Positions 1 through 9,784 of a stretch of 64,000 nucleotides of DNA are shown piece by piece (position 1 is the stretch's first letter; each line of letters opens with the position of its first letter). Source of the DNA: Trichodelitschia bisporula (taxonomy: Eukaryota; Ascomycota; Dothideomycetes; Phaeotrichales; Phaeotrichaceae); contig ML996696.1 in the NCBI GenBank assembly GCA_010356995.1, forward strand, positions 2,364-66,363, given 5' to 3'. The notes under the pieces were generated by a model. That model was not told the origin of the DNA, did not search any database, and saw nothing but the letters and a program-made list of their open reading frames with translations. The position numbers were made by a program, and so were the translations under genes.

Positions 1-590
1 TGGCAAAAGGGAACAGGCTGGAAGATTCCAAAGGACAATCACTTGGATATACAATCACAGTCTCTCTCGTAGATAGAAAATCAATCAAGTCAATCCTTTC
101 TCATACAAGTCTCTTGGATACCTTCCGCCAACAACAATATCAGAAGGCTGTAACAAATGGGAATCCGTCTAACACACACCCCCAGCCTGAAAGTATTGAG
201 CTTCAATGTCAACAAGGCCAATTCGCTGGACAAATGTCTCATGGCGTTGACGGGGAAGAACTTTGGTCAATCCGTCTGCCTCCATCTCCTTGGTGGGTGT
301 CCATTTCAGTCGGATCCTTCCGGCTTGAACTTCCTGGCGCAACCAGTGGTTGTGGATGCTGACATGCTTGAGCTTGGTGTTGAGCAAAGGTGCCTCCTTT
401 GTCAAGAGCCCAAGCGTCTGTCTGTTGTCGTTTGCAATTTCGATATCATGGCCTAAACTGAGACCGATGTTTGCAAAGAGTCGTTTCCACCAGAGAACTT
501 CCTTCGATGCATGCGTGAGAGCAAGAAGTTCTGCTTCGGTGCTTGAGGTTGTGACGGTTTTCTGCTTGGTAGTGTTAAAAGGTGATGTGT
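1..590 (-). mobile_element. Ty1/copia LTR retrotransposon, 3' part (RNase H end plus probable LTR)
   Basis: Read on the minus strand, about 590 to 169 encodes the C-terminal end of a copia-type RNase H. Recognisable blocks are TSSTEAELLAL, ASKEVLWWKRL, KHVSIHNHWLR and EMEADGLTKVLP. A purine-rich run follows the stop, and a TGTTA-type start near position 171 suggests the 3' LTR, which runs off the left edge of the window. Only the terminal part of the element is present here, so it is an incomplete copy. Its RNase H stretch is still easy to read, which suggests a moderately young insertion. On the other side it abuts a decayed host hydrolase gene. Confidence 0.8.
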
Positions 591-599
591 GATAAATGG

Positions 600-1291
600 A
601 AACATCACAGCATCATAAGTTGGACCGAAGGTCTGTACATGAACAAGTTGGAGCAATGCGGCCGAGTCAGAACCAGTATGAGGGGTTGACAGAAATATCA
701 TGGACTTGACGGCGGTGCCTATTTGCTTGTAGTTGGGATCCCATTGGGCATCGAGGAATGCTCTCTTCACGACCAATCCTCCCATTGAGTGAGCGACGAA
801 TATGATGGGCACGGTTCCAATTTTGAGGCTATCGCCTGTTTCATCATCGTAGAGATCCATTTCGCACAATAGGTCCGTAGCAAAATTGCCAATGGTCATG
901 ACGCTGGATTGGGTCGACGACCAATTCGCGTTGTATCCACAACGGGAGAACCGTTCGGCGCCGCGACGCGGGTTAAGGTGCGCAAATTCGGTAGCGATGT
1001 GGGGACAACCGTCTCGCGACCTGTGGGACCGGGACTCGATGATGATGGTGGCACGCGCTGCTCGCTAGGCTCGGTGGAGGGTTGGCCGACGGAGGGACGG
1101 AGTGCAGCATGATTATCAGCTGCGCCAGACTCGGTCCCGTCACCGGCTTCATCGCGTTTCTTGCCAGGTTTAGGCCTTAGTATGTTCCGAAATTTTCTCT
1201 TGAGCAGAGTTAGTAAGGACCAGAAGCAATGGTGGAAAGAGCTCTGATAGAATAAATACAACTTCACCACAAATGGGAGTGAAAACGGCAT
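600..1291 (-). pseudogene. relic of an alpha/beta-hydrolase (PGAP1/DUF676-like lipase) gene
   Basis: On the minus strand, one frame reads GYNANWSS, then TIGNFATDLL, then VPIIFVAHSMGGLVVKRAF and FLSTPHTGS. This is the nucleophile-elbow region (GxSxG as HSMGG) of the fungal lipase domain often found at the N terminus of NACHT or ankyrin proteins. A second frame at 896-1291 reads like the usual N-terminal leader of such proteins: a hydrophobic start, basic KRKFRNILRPKPGKKRDE, then a Ser/Pro-rich linker. The two frames do not join by an obvious intron, and the early lipase motifs (for example a VHGLGG block) are absent. The 3' side stops where the copia element begins. I read it as a truncated, decayed host gene; an unusual splice form is less likely. 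Confidence 0.6.
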
Positions 1292-2340
1292 ACATCGGCC
1301 TTAAGGAGGAAGGGCAGTTGTAGCGAAGGAGAATACGTGCCATGATGGTTCAGAGCTGTCAAGACGCTTCTTTGCTCAGTTTTGAGATGCTGGAGAGGCG
1401 AAAAGCAGACGGGAAGTGAACCAGGGCCGCGAGCGACTCGCCCTCAGCTGTGGGATTACTCAGTGCGGGGGGGCTCGGCACTCCCAGTCCCGTGTACTAC
1501 GTGGAGGCTGTGACAAGTGCGCAAAGGCATTCTCGGACTGTCCTGGCCGTCCAGTATCAGCTGCAGCTGGTCCCGGCACCGGGGGGCGCAGCCTGACCAC
1601 CGACAGCCTATCTCGAGGGTCCCCAAACCCAGAAGGAGGACCAGTGGGAACTCGCCGGACGAGAATCAGAGGGTGGGCGGCAGCATGGCAAGCCAAAATG
1701 AGTGCAAACGTGGAGCATCATATCGCTCTGAAAACTGAGGTTAACAGTTGACGGCTGATGTCAAAACTGAGTAGGATGGGATCGGCATGCAGGGATCTGA
1801 CGGGTCGCGCTTGCGCTTACACTTGCTCGAGCCCCACTTTCATCTGCACCGCCACTCCAGACTGAACACCACCGTGACCACGAGCGATCAGCATTGTTAG
1901 ACGACGCTGAGTAGATCTAAACACCTACGAACCCACCCAGTGCTTTCCTTCTTTGAGGCTGGCTGTACATAGTTTGAATGTCTCGGCATTGGGAGGATGG
2001 TGCCCGATCCGCTGGAGTTCAGGACCTGATGCTGGAATCTGCACCTGTAGATGGCGGCCTGAGTGGGCGAAAGCATGATAGATGGTAGGTGATGTAGGCA
2101 AGGCCTAGTCGCAGGCAAAGTGCAAATAAGCCTTTGAAAAGGTTGGGAAAAGACAAAGAAGACAACAGGGTCGCGCGGCCTTCAGCAGTATATTCAAACA
2201 GCAGTCCCATATCACCTTCCATACTCATGAGTGCCTTGAGAGTACTTGCTGGTGTCTTTATGCCTCACGTCCCGTCTTTACATCAGCCAGTCTACCATGA
2301 ATTAGTCGCGATTCTAAAGCACATTGAGTTCTCATCCTAC
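1292..2340. other. gene-poor stretch
   Basis: About 1 kb next to the hydrolase relic. Open frames exist on both strands but none shows a family motif or a believable start context. Nothing further can be supported. Confidence 0.5.
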
Positions 2341-2547
2341 CTATCCCCTTGTCCAAAGGTAGTCGAGGATTTCCTCCTGCTCCTTCAGCCGTTCAGCGCG
2401 AAGCTCGTCGCTGTCGACTGCTTTTGGGGTCAGGCGCAATTGGGTCAGGCGCGATTGCCTCTCTTTCGAGGACGTGAGATATTTGATGATCGTGTCTAAG
2501 GCCACCATGGACCACTTGGAGGCGGAATCAGCCATGTCCTTTGACAT
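2341..2547 (-). CDS. small hypothetical protein (68 aa), weak call
   Basis: A short frame starts at 2547 with MSKDMADSASKWS and ends in an acidic-basic, helix-prone stretch (SDELRAERLKEQEEILDYL). A clean minus-strand TATA box (TATATAAA, plus-strand 2625-2632) lies about 80 bp upstream of the ATG, which is the main reason to list it. It has no recognisable domain, signal peptide or membrane segment. It could be a remnant of the neighbouring accessory gene or an untranslated transcript. Confidence 0.3.
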   Translation of the reverse strand: MSKDMADSASKWSMVALDTIIKYLTSSKERQSRLTQLRLTPKAVDSDELRAERLKEQEEILDYLWTRG

Positions 2548-2755
2548 TTTTTCGAGGTGTGATTATTCGAATTGAGGTTAATGGATTGTGATGAATGACT
2601 GTTAACTTTGACTGGGGCGTAGCATTTATATACCTGTGGTCTCAGGGACAGTTTGGTTCAAGAGTCCCAAAGCGGAAAGAGGGCACTCCAGAAGCCACAT
2701 GCGTTGCGTACGTCAGTATGGTGTGTAGTACTCCGGTACCAGGCCGAATATATGT

Positions 2756-2873
2756 TAGGGGTCCAAAGCCCACCCAGAAAAGTAATGATTCATCTCCTGG
2801 TTCACTGGCCATGCCTCACAAAACGCCGCCAGGGCGGTGTCGTTACTTTTCCGGGTGGGTCCTTAGACACCTA
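2756..2873. mobile_element. MITE-like element with about 30-bp terminal inverted repeats
   Basis: The left end at 2756-2785 (TAGGGGTCCAAAGCCCACCC, then GAAAAGTAA after one base) is an imperfect reverse complement of the right end at 2843-2873. About 26 of 30 positions match with one single-base gap. TA lies at both outer edges, which fits a Tc1/mariner-type TA target duplication. The interior of about 57 bp is non-coding. Several left/right differences are C-to-T or G-to-A transitions, and weaker similarity continues outward. A simple transcriptional hairpin is possible but would not explain the flanking TA. Confidence 0.6.
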
Positions 2874-3050
2874 ACGTACGTAGTACATTAGTGGCGGCTG
2901 TAAAAACTTATGGAACCTTGGAAGGGATGGTAGTTGGATGCTGCCTACGTATTAACCAGTCGTGCCAGCTTGGCACAGCGCCAAGCCCCACCTAAACCCG
3001 GTGATGGTGTGAGCCCATGGAGCTGCAGAACCAGGTGTCATACCGTGACA

Positions 3051-3150
3051 AGTACCGGGGACTAACTACGAGTACCGGGCAACGGTTTCGAGTGCCGGGT
3101 AACAATAACGGGTGCCGGGTAATCACGACGAGTGCCGGGTAACAATAACG
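3051..3150. repeat. 20-bp minisatellite, five units
   Basis: Five head-to-tail 20-bp units (consensus AGTGCCGGGTAACAATAACG) start at 3051, 3071, 3091, 3111 and 3131. Units 3 and 5 are identical and the others differ at several positions. The array is followed at once by an inverted half unit (TTTACCCGGTA). It ends about 80 bp beyond the COG3 stop codon. Confidence 0.85.
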
Positions 3151-3227
3151 ATTTACCCGGTATCTAACTATCTGGAGCCGACAGTTCCCATACATCAACG
3201 GCGCTGACAACGTCAACCCTTCTCCGC

Positions 3228-5654
3228 CTATTCACTCCCGCTCCCACTCCCCTCATCCAAAAACCCAATACGGCCAACATTGAATACACCTGCAGCCCAC
3301 TCCGAGAACATGTTCGCCTCCCAAACCTGATCTTCACGGCCCTTCCCCTTGGCCCCGCGCCGACCACCAGCCGCCTCACACGCATCCTCGTACGCCTGGG
3401 TCACCTGGTCTAGCACGGCAGCGACGAGCGTCTCGCGTGTCCGCGCATCTTCAAGGTACTCGTCCAGCTTGCGGCGCAGGAAAAGGACGTCGCGCTCGAC
3501 GGCATCGCGCACAGCTTGCGCGGCCTTGGCGTCGAGGGTCTTTGCTAGCGGCGCAGTCATGCGCTTTGCGAAGCTGCTCACGAAATCGTTGATAACTGTC
3601 CGCAGGCGCCCATCAAGCTCGGATTTAGCGTCGAGCATGTTGGTTACCACCTTGGGGACGAGCCCGCCGCCGAGCAGGCGCACCAGATTCGCTGGGTTGA
3701 ACAGGCCGCCCCGAGCGCGCAGTTCGTAGAACGTCGAGGTCATGCCAAAGTCGAAGCTCACGTCCGGTGTCACGAACTCAATGTCGAAGGCGACAATTTG
3801 CTGCTTCAGGACGAGTAGGTGTTTGATCAGAAACAGCTGCGAGTCCGTCGGCGACACCTTAGTTGCGATCTGGGCAGCGGCCGAGTGCAGCGAGAGCGTC
3901 GTTTGGTGCACAATCTGATGTGCGAGATCATCGAAGATAGCGGACTACCAGTGTCAGTATAGCCAAAACATGAGGGAACTACCCACATGCACCAGCCGGT
4001 AGATCCGGCTCAGCAACCAGACTGCCTTCCGCAGCGTCGGATAGCACTCGCCCAGCGCCGGCTCAAAAATTTGTTCGCCGTCTTCCTCGACAATGACTGG
4101 CGTTCGCGGCGTTGGCCCACGCCGACCGGAGAGTGCGGGCTGCGGGGACTTGGCCGGGCGGTGCGGCTCCAGGTCCTCCGGCCGCGGCTTGTAGTTCTCA
4201 ATGTCGTTGCGCAGCGCCGACAAAGCCAGGAAGACGAGGCGCGTCTGGGCGTCCTGCAGGCACGGGTGCACCAACACCGAGAAGTCGAGCCCCTCCTCCG
4301 CCTCGTCGTCGCTCTCTTCGTGCATGTAATGCGTCTGGATCAGCGTGCACAGCTCGCACAGCTTCAGCAGCTGAGTCTCATGAATGGTGCGGGGACGGAT
4401 GTAATCGTAAAACGCCTCGCACAGGCCTTCTAAGAAACCGTACAGCCCCTCGTCGCTCGCAAACCACTGGCCCCAGAGAGTGTACTCGTCGGCGCACACT
4501 CCACGCATGAAGGCGATGCTGCTGCGCGCAAAGGCAACGAGGTCCTTGGCCGTGCTCGGCGCGCCGGCGATATCTGCCATCTTCTTCGCAATGATTGGCC
4601 GTAGCAGCTTGCCGCGCGTCGCCGCGTAGCTATCGTATAGCTCGTTCACCAAGCTCTGGTACTCGCCCTCTCCGCCGTCAGCACGCCGCTGTATCTCGAG
4701 GCCAATTTGCTTCAGCTCCGGTGCCGGAACGCGAAACTTGGCGTACAACAGGGCTGACATGGTGGTGTCGTTCAGCTGGCGGTCGGCAATCCGCTTCGTG
4801 ACGTCCGCAGCCACATCACGCAACGCGGCTGCAAAATGGTTGCGAATCAGTGTGAGAGCGCGCGTCAGCAGCAGACGGTAACGAGATCGGTACGACGCGG
4901 CCTCGCGGTGACCGGCATGCGCCTGCATGTACTCGAGGCAGGCGTCGAGGTTCGCCAACATCTCTGCAAACTCCTTACGGCGTACGAGATTGCCGGCGCC
5001 AGGGGCATTGAGGCGCTTCGTCGTCGGCTCGAGGTAGGCGTAGTACTGGAGGTTCTCCGCAATGTCGTCCGCCAGCTTCGTCGTCCGGTTCTGGTCAGCG
5101 ACGATGCCCTCACACTGCGCCTGAAAGGCCGTTGTCTGCGCCTCGACAGCCTTGAACGAGGCAGAAAGCTCCGCGAGAAGCTTGAGCGCAGCGTCAGCGC
5201 TAGACAGTAGCGACTGCAAATGTGACTCGGCGAGCTGAAGCTGGTCGCGATGGAGCCTAGCCGTCAGTCGCGTCCGTGTCCCCGTCGAGGCGTGATACGT
5301 ACTGATACTGCCCGTGGCTCGCATCCAGCAGCGCGTTCTTCACTCCCCCGTACCACTCCCCAAACTCGGCATCGTTTCCCAGCCGCCGCTTCTTCTTGTT
5401 CTCGCGTCGGACGTGGGCGCGGACGATGTCGTAAAAGTCGCTGTAGGATTTCGCTCGGCGGGCGAGGGTGGCAGGCGGTGGTCCTCTGTGCTCCGGGGCC
5501 GAGGCTTCTAGCGGGGCGACGTCAGTCTGGCGGACTTCCTGCTGCGATCAGAGCGGTCCACAGATGGCGATGCGCTTACGATGGTGTCGCGACGCTCCGG
5601 CTTGTCTGGCTGCTGGCGGCGCACGAACGACGAGTACCAGCCGTCTTCGTACAT
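3228..5654 (-). CDS. COG3: conserved oligomeric Golgi complex subunit 3 (COG3/Sec34)
   Basis: Subunit of the COG tethering complex, which captures retrograde vesicles at the Golgi and so supports glycosylation. Four exons join in frame: 5580-5654, 5303-5541, 3987-5256 and 3228-3944, with introns of 38, 46 and 42 nt, giving 766 aa. Exon 1 starts MYEDGWYSSFVRRQQPDKPERR. The Sec34 region reads through SYSDFYDIVRAH, NDAEFGEWYGGVKNALLDAS and DQLQLAESHLQSLLSSADAAL, followed by ENLQYYAYLEPTTKRLNAPG, a strongly conserved block of the family. The last exon begins SAIFDDLAHQIVHQTTLSL and ends in a Gly/Ser/Glu tail. Length fits fungal COG3. The start is the first ATG that gives the conserved N terminus. 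It has its own promoter side facing 5.7 kb. Confidence 0.93.
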
Positions 5655-6734
5655 TGTGGTATTTTGGCGGCGGAGTTAGGATTCCGTTCAACCCATTTCA
5701 CTCACTCCAGAGCGAAGGAAAGGTGAGTAAGTACAGCAAGTGTCGAACCGTCGAGTGTCAACATCGCCGGAAGCTCCCCGCAAAAAGCGGCGGATCAATG
5801 TTATTCCGGGATATTGGACCGTGTTTGCTAAGGAATTGTCGGCGAAATCCAGTGCTTTTCAACCCGTACCACTCGGCCGTGATAATGTACGGAGGTCGTT
5901 ACTGGCCATCTGCTTTGTAGTTTCACTATGCTTCACAATTTTTTGCTCGGTCCAGGTACTGGGGTTAGGATTACGGCTAGAAGGATAAGGAAAGAGAGTG
6001 ATGGGTCATGAACGGTGATATGTACGGAACCGGAACTCTCAGCAACTCCATATGATATTCACGGCAAGGTGTTTACTTCTCTTTTTCTGTTCATTAATCT
6101 GCAAGTATCGGCCTTAGGAAATGGCATCACATATCTCAGCTTCAACACCGGCACCCACCCTCACCAGATCCCGTGAGTATTCGCAATGACACCGCCATAA
6201 CCCTAACCCTAGACTACCACATGTCAATTGTTAGCTGTATGACATATCAAGATTTGAGGCGCTTGCGTATGATTCTGATAGTGACGCTCCAGACGCGCCT
6301 GAGGGACTCGCTGGAAGACCCCTCGACTTTACCATCATCGAATCCTGAAAAGAAATCCAGCTCAGTCAGGGAGCATAAAGCACTCTAGCGATTCCAGGTT
6401 GCTGTGAAATAACCGCTGCAATTGGATGATCTAAGGTGCAGTAGATTATCACCATCTATTTGTCTCATTAGACAATGAATCGAGCAGACTGACATCAGAC
6501 ACATTTCCGAAGGTCACCCTGACCAGCACACGAGCGTAAACCGAAGTATTTTAGTCCTACCCTTCTGATTCCAATACGATGCCCACGTCACGACTTTTCC
6601 AAAAAAATGCCCCATGGACCTCAACTGGCATGAGCGGGGCACGCGGGGCAACATTCTGGCCGCGGATCTTGGCGGCTCAACAACCCCTCCACTTCACGAC
6701 ACCATCAACATCAACGACACCCCAAATCTCCAGC
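5655..6734. other. intergenic region between COG3 and the RCC1-like gene
   Basis: Divergent promoter region of about 1.1 kb. It includes a short telomere-like CCCTAACCCTA stretch near 6197-6210, too short to mean much. Short frames here have no recognisable content. The frame of the downstream gene is open from an ATG at 6579, but the better start is at 6735. Confidence 0.5.
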
Positions 6735-8270
6735 ATGTTCACCCGCCCGCGCCTCCGGCCAGTTCACGGCGCTCGTCGAGCTTCAACCCTCGCCAGGCCT
6801 CACGCCGCCCGGCCACGACATGTCCTCGCCCTCGCCGCCGTCGCTGGCACCGTCGTCTTCCTCTCGACGCGTCCCACCCTCCACGCCGAAGGCACCCCTC
6901 CATCCATCAGTAATACTATCGAGCCAAAACCTCTCCCGACACCAGCGCCCTCCCCACCCGGCCTTTACGCATGGGGCCTGAACGCCGGCCGGGTCGCCGA
7001 CCCGACCTCAGACGAAAAATACATCCGCACGCCGCGACGCATCGCCGCCTTCGACGGTGCCGTGCTCCGCGACGTAAAGCTCGACAAGCGCGTCGGTGCT
7101 GCGGTTGACGACGCAGGCGATCTGCTCCTTTGGGGTACGGGGTTCGATCCCGCGTGTCGCGCCCCGACGAAGACGCTTACAGGGCGCGATTTGTGCGCCG
7201 TGGCGCTGTCGCGCGGCCGCGTGCTTGCGCTAGGACGGGACGGCGCGGTATACTCCCTGCCCGTGTCGCGTGCGGAGCAGGAGGCCGGACCGAAGGTGTC
7301 GGGCTCGTTTTGGAGCTCCGGGCTCCTTGTTTCTTGCACGCTTATCAAGCCGCAGAATCTCAGCTGGGGCGAGAGGGTGACGTCTATCGCTAGTGGCCTC
7401 GATCACGCCCTGCTGCTTACCTCCAAAGGGCGCGTCTTCTCCGCTGCAACGAGCGCCGCTTCGCCGCCGCGTCATGGCCAACTCGGCATCCCAGGCATGG
7501 CTCACGCGATGCAGACGGGCTGCTTCGAGCTCACAACAGTCAAGACGCCAATCGCTCAGATCGCAGCCGGCGACTACCACAGCGTACTGCTATCACGATC
7601 CGGCGCAGTCTTCACGTTTGGGGATAACAGCCTCGGCCAGCTAGGACACGACTTCGCACCCGAGTCCCCAACTCTCGACATCCCGACCCCGCTCCCTTTC
7701 TCAGCGCTCTACCCCCTCACTGTCCGCCCCCAAGTCACCTCCATCGCTGCCGGCGGCTCAACGAGCTACTTCACCGTCGCCGCAACCCCCCTCCCTCCCA
7801 CAGGGTGCTCTCCCCGCGCCGCCCCCACCCCCAGCCTCGAAACCTGGGCCTCAGGACATGGTCTCTGGGGTGCGCTGGGAAACGGGCGGTTCACCCACGC
7901 ACAGACGCCGCCTGTGCGCATCCCCGCTCTTAGCGGCCTAAGCGCATGGGACGAAGGCGCGTCTCACCCCACGCCGATCGGCGCGCAGGTATGCGCGGGC
8001 GCCACACACACGGCTGCCGTGCTCGAGACCGCGCAAGGAGGGGACTTCGGCCGGGATGTGCTGTTCTTCGGTGGGAATGAGTTCTGGCAGCTGGGCACGG
8101 GGCGGCGTGCGAATGCGCCGGTGCCGGTGGCTATACGGCCGTTTGAGGGCGAGGGCGAAAGGCTGCAAATTGCGGGGGCGAGGCGGGTTAGGGTTGGTAA
8201 TGGCATGGCGATGGTGGAGGGGAGAGTAGAGTGCGGGCGCGGGGTGACGGCGGTTTATTCGGGTGTTTAG
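6735..8270 (+). CDS. Fmp25/RCC1L-like mitochondrial RCC1-repeat protein
   Basis: An RCC1-type beta-propeller protein of 511 aa without introns. The N terminus (MFTRPRLRPVHGARRAST) is Arg-rich and acid-free, a typical mitochondrial presequence, followed by one hydrophobic segment (VLALAAVAGTVVFL). RCC1 repeat signatures appear as GLYAWGLNAG, DLLLWGTGF, VFTFGDNSLGQLGHD, TWASGHGLWGALGNG and VLFFGGNEFWQLGTG. This architecture matches yeast Fmp25, an inner-membrane protein needed for respiratory complex III assembly, and human RCC1L. The frame continues 156 nt further upstream to an ATG at 6579; I prefer 6735 because the presequence begins there. Function is inferred from family. Confidence 0.8.
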   Translation: MFTRPRLRPVHGARRASTLARPHAARPRHVLALAAVAGTVVFLSTRPTLHAEGTPPSISNTIEPKPLPTPAPSPPGLYAWGLNAGRVADPTSDEKYIRTPRRIAAFDGAVLRDVKLDKRVGAAVDDAGDLLLWGTGFDPACRAPTKTLTGRDLCAVALSRGRVLALGRDGAVYSLPVSRAEQEAGPKVSGSFWSSGLLVSCTLIKPQNLSWGERVTSIASGLDHALLLTSKGRVFSAATSAASPPRHGQLGIPGMAHAMQTGCFELTTVKTPIAQIAAGDYHSVLLSRSGAVFTFGDNSLGQLGHDFAPESPTLDIPTPLPFSALYPLTVRPQVTSIAAGGSTSYFTVAATPLPPTGCSPRAAPTPSLETWASGHGLWGALGNGRFTHAQTPPVRIPALSGLSAWDEGASHPTPIGAQVCAGATHTAAVLETAQGGDFGRDVLFFGGNEFWQLGTGRRANAPVPVAIRPFEGEGERLQIAGARRVRVGNGMAMVEGRVECGRGVTAVYSGV

Positions 8271-9523
8271 GCCTGAAGGGGGAATTCTGGTCGTGATGCG
8301 TACGACGTGGAATGCGGAGGTGGAGCTGCTGTGCGCATTGTGGTTGTCTCGTGCCTCCTGCAGGCCCAATTGCGCGGCCGCGCGGGCGCAAAGTTGGCAG
8401 CGCGCAACGTATTGCGTTGCGAGTGGCTATGGACGAAAGTCAATATCGTGGTGCATGTCATCGACGGGAGGTTGTTCGTCGCACACGGCGCGCCTGGATC
8501 CGCACGGTTCAGCTTCTTGTTTGCGGGGGCGCTGGGCGCGCGGGTTGGGGATGGGTGATTGGTTGGGGCGGGGGTTGTCACCGCCTGTTGGATGCAGATG
8601 GGATGGATACGATGCACGCTCTGGGTTCAGGTTCTGACGCCTGGCTTCCGATCGATGGGGGTTGAGGATTCACTGTTCACGATGACGTTGGCGGAGTCGT
8701 GCTCTGGCGCCAGCATTGCGCATTTCTTGTTTTGTAATGCGCGCGGCGAGGAATACTCGAAGCGGACATGGCACAGTAATCACTCCGCCGGAGCCCAATG
8801 CTTGATTCAACGTCGCGACCCCGGGCCAGCCCCGGAGCAGCCTCTGTTACGGCGGTCCGGAGCGTGGGGGAACGCGTGGGGGAAGCCGATTCGAACGGAG
8901 TTTGCATCTCGGATATCACGTGTGCGGGGCCAGATCGGGTGGGGATAGGCGGGGTTAGCGAGGCTGTTCCGCGCTTAGGCAGCGGGGCGTCGGGGATTGG
9001 AGCGGAGAGGTGGGTTGCTCCGCTCACTGGTAGGTCGCTCCGACGCACTGTAGAGAAGACCGGGGTTTGCTTTGCGCTTTGTCCGATGGAGGTGGGATGG
9101 AGATGAGGTCGGGGTTACGAGAGTGCAGAAACGACGTCTGCGGCTGCTCGGGGTGGGGGAGTATATAATATGTGAGGTGCGGCGGTTGGCTGGAGAATCA
9201 ACGGACAAGTGCAACATTTCCTTTTCGACTCTTCCAGATTCTTGCTTCTTGTGGTCTGAGTTTGACTCCGGAAAGAGACTGGAAAGCCTTGCCAACGGTC
9301 CACCTTACTACATATTATCCGCTTATCCGCCACTCGACTGAGCACGCGAGCATTTAACCTTTGGAGACCCACTGCCTTCAGCCTCGATCTTGCCTTGTCT
9401 AGTTGCATCAGCTTGATCTCCGCCATCAAAAGAACTTCCCTCCGCCTCTCTTCAAAGAAACTTTCCAAGAAACCTTCTTCCAACTTCACCCGCACGCGAC
9501 ACCACCCCCCTCCCACCACCACA
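8271..9523. other. intergenic region with TATA box
   Basis: Between the RCC1-like gene and a small gene. Open frames on both strands are GC-driven. A TATATAATA element lies at 9162-9170 on the plus strand and probably serves the gene starting at 9524, implying a long leader of about 330 nt rich in CT. Confidence 0.45.
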
Positions 9524-9784
9524 ATGACATCCACGCAACAACCCCGCGTCTTCATCCCCAACCTAGTCGGGCGACAAATGCTTTCCTTCCCCCTCGACCC
9601 TCCCTCCCCCACCATCACCTCGCTCACCTCGCTCACCAAGCTCACCGAATCCGAAAGCGCAACCTCCTCCCCCGCCATGTCCCGCCGCACCTCAGCCGCC
9701 AGCACCGCCTCCTCCGCCTCCAGCATCAGCACCAGCAGCGACACGCGGCGCAAGTACGATTTCATCCCCGACGATGCGTTCTAG
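9524..9784 (+). CDS. small Ser/Thr-rich hypothetical protein (86 aa)
   Basis: The ATG at 9524 follows a CA/CT-rich leader with a good context (CCACAATGAC). The product begins MTSTQQPRVFIPNLVGRQML, continues with a Thr/Ser-rich middle (ITSLTSLTKLTES) and a Ser/Ala tract, and ends RRKYDFIPDDAF. There is no signal peptide or membrane segment. The composition, leader and TATA box suggest a real, probably disordered small protein. I do not recognise the family. A longer in-frame start at 9395 lies inside the likely leader and is less probable. Confidence 0.5.
   Translation: MTSTQQPRVFIPNLVGRQMLSFPLDPPSPTITSLTSLTKLTESESATSSPAMSRRTSAASTASSASSISTSSDTRRKYDFIPDDAF

Noticed and set aside
6194-6210. Telomere-like CCCTAACCCTA
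   Set aside because: Two repeats only; expected by chance and not an array.
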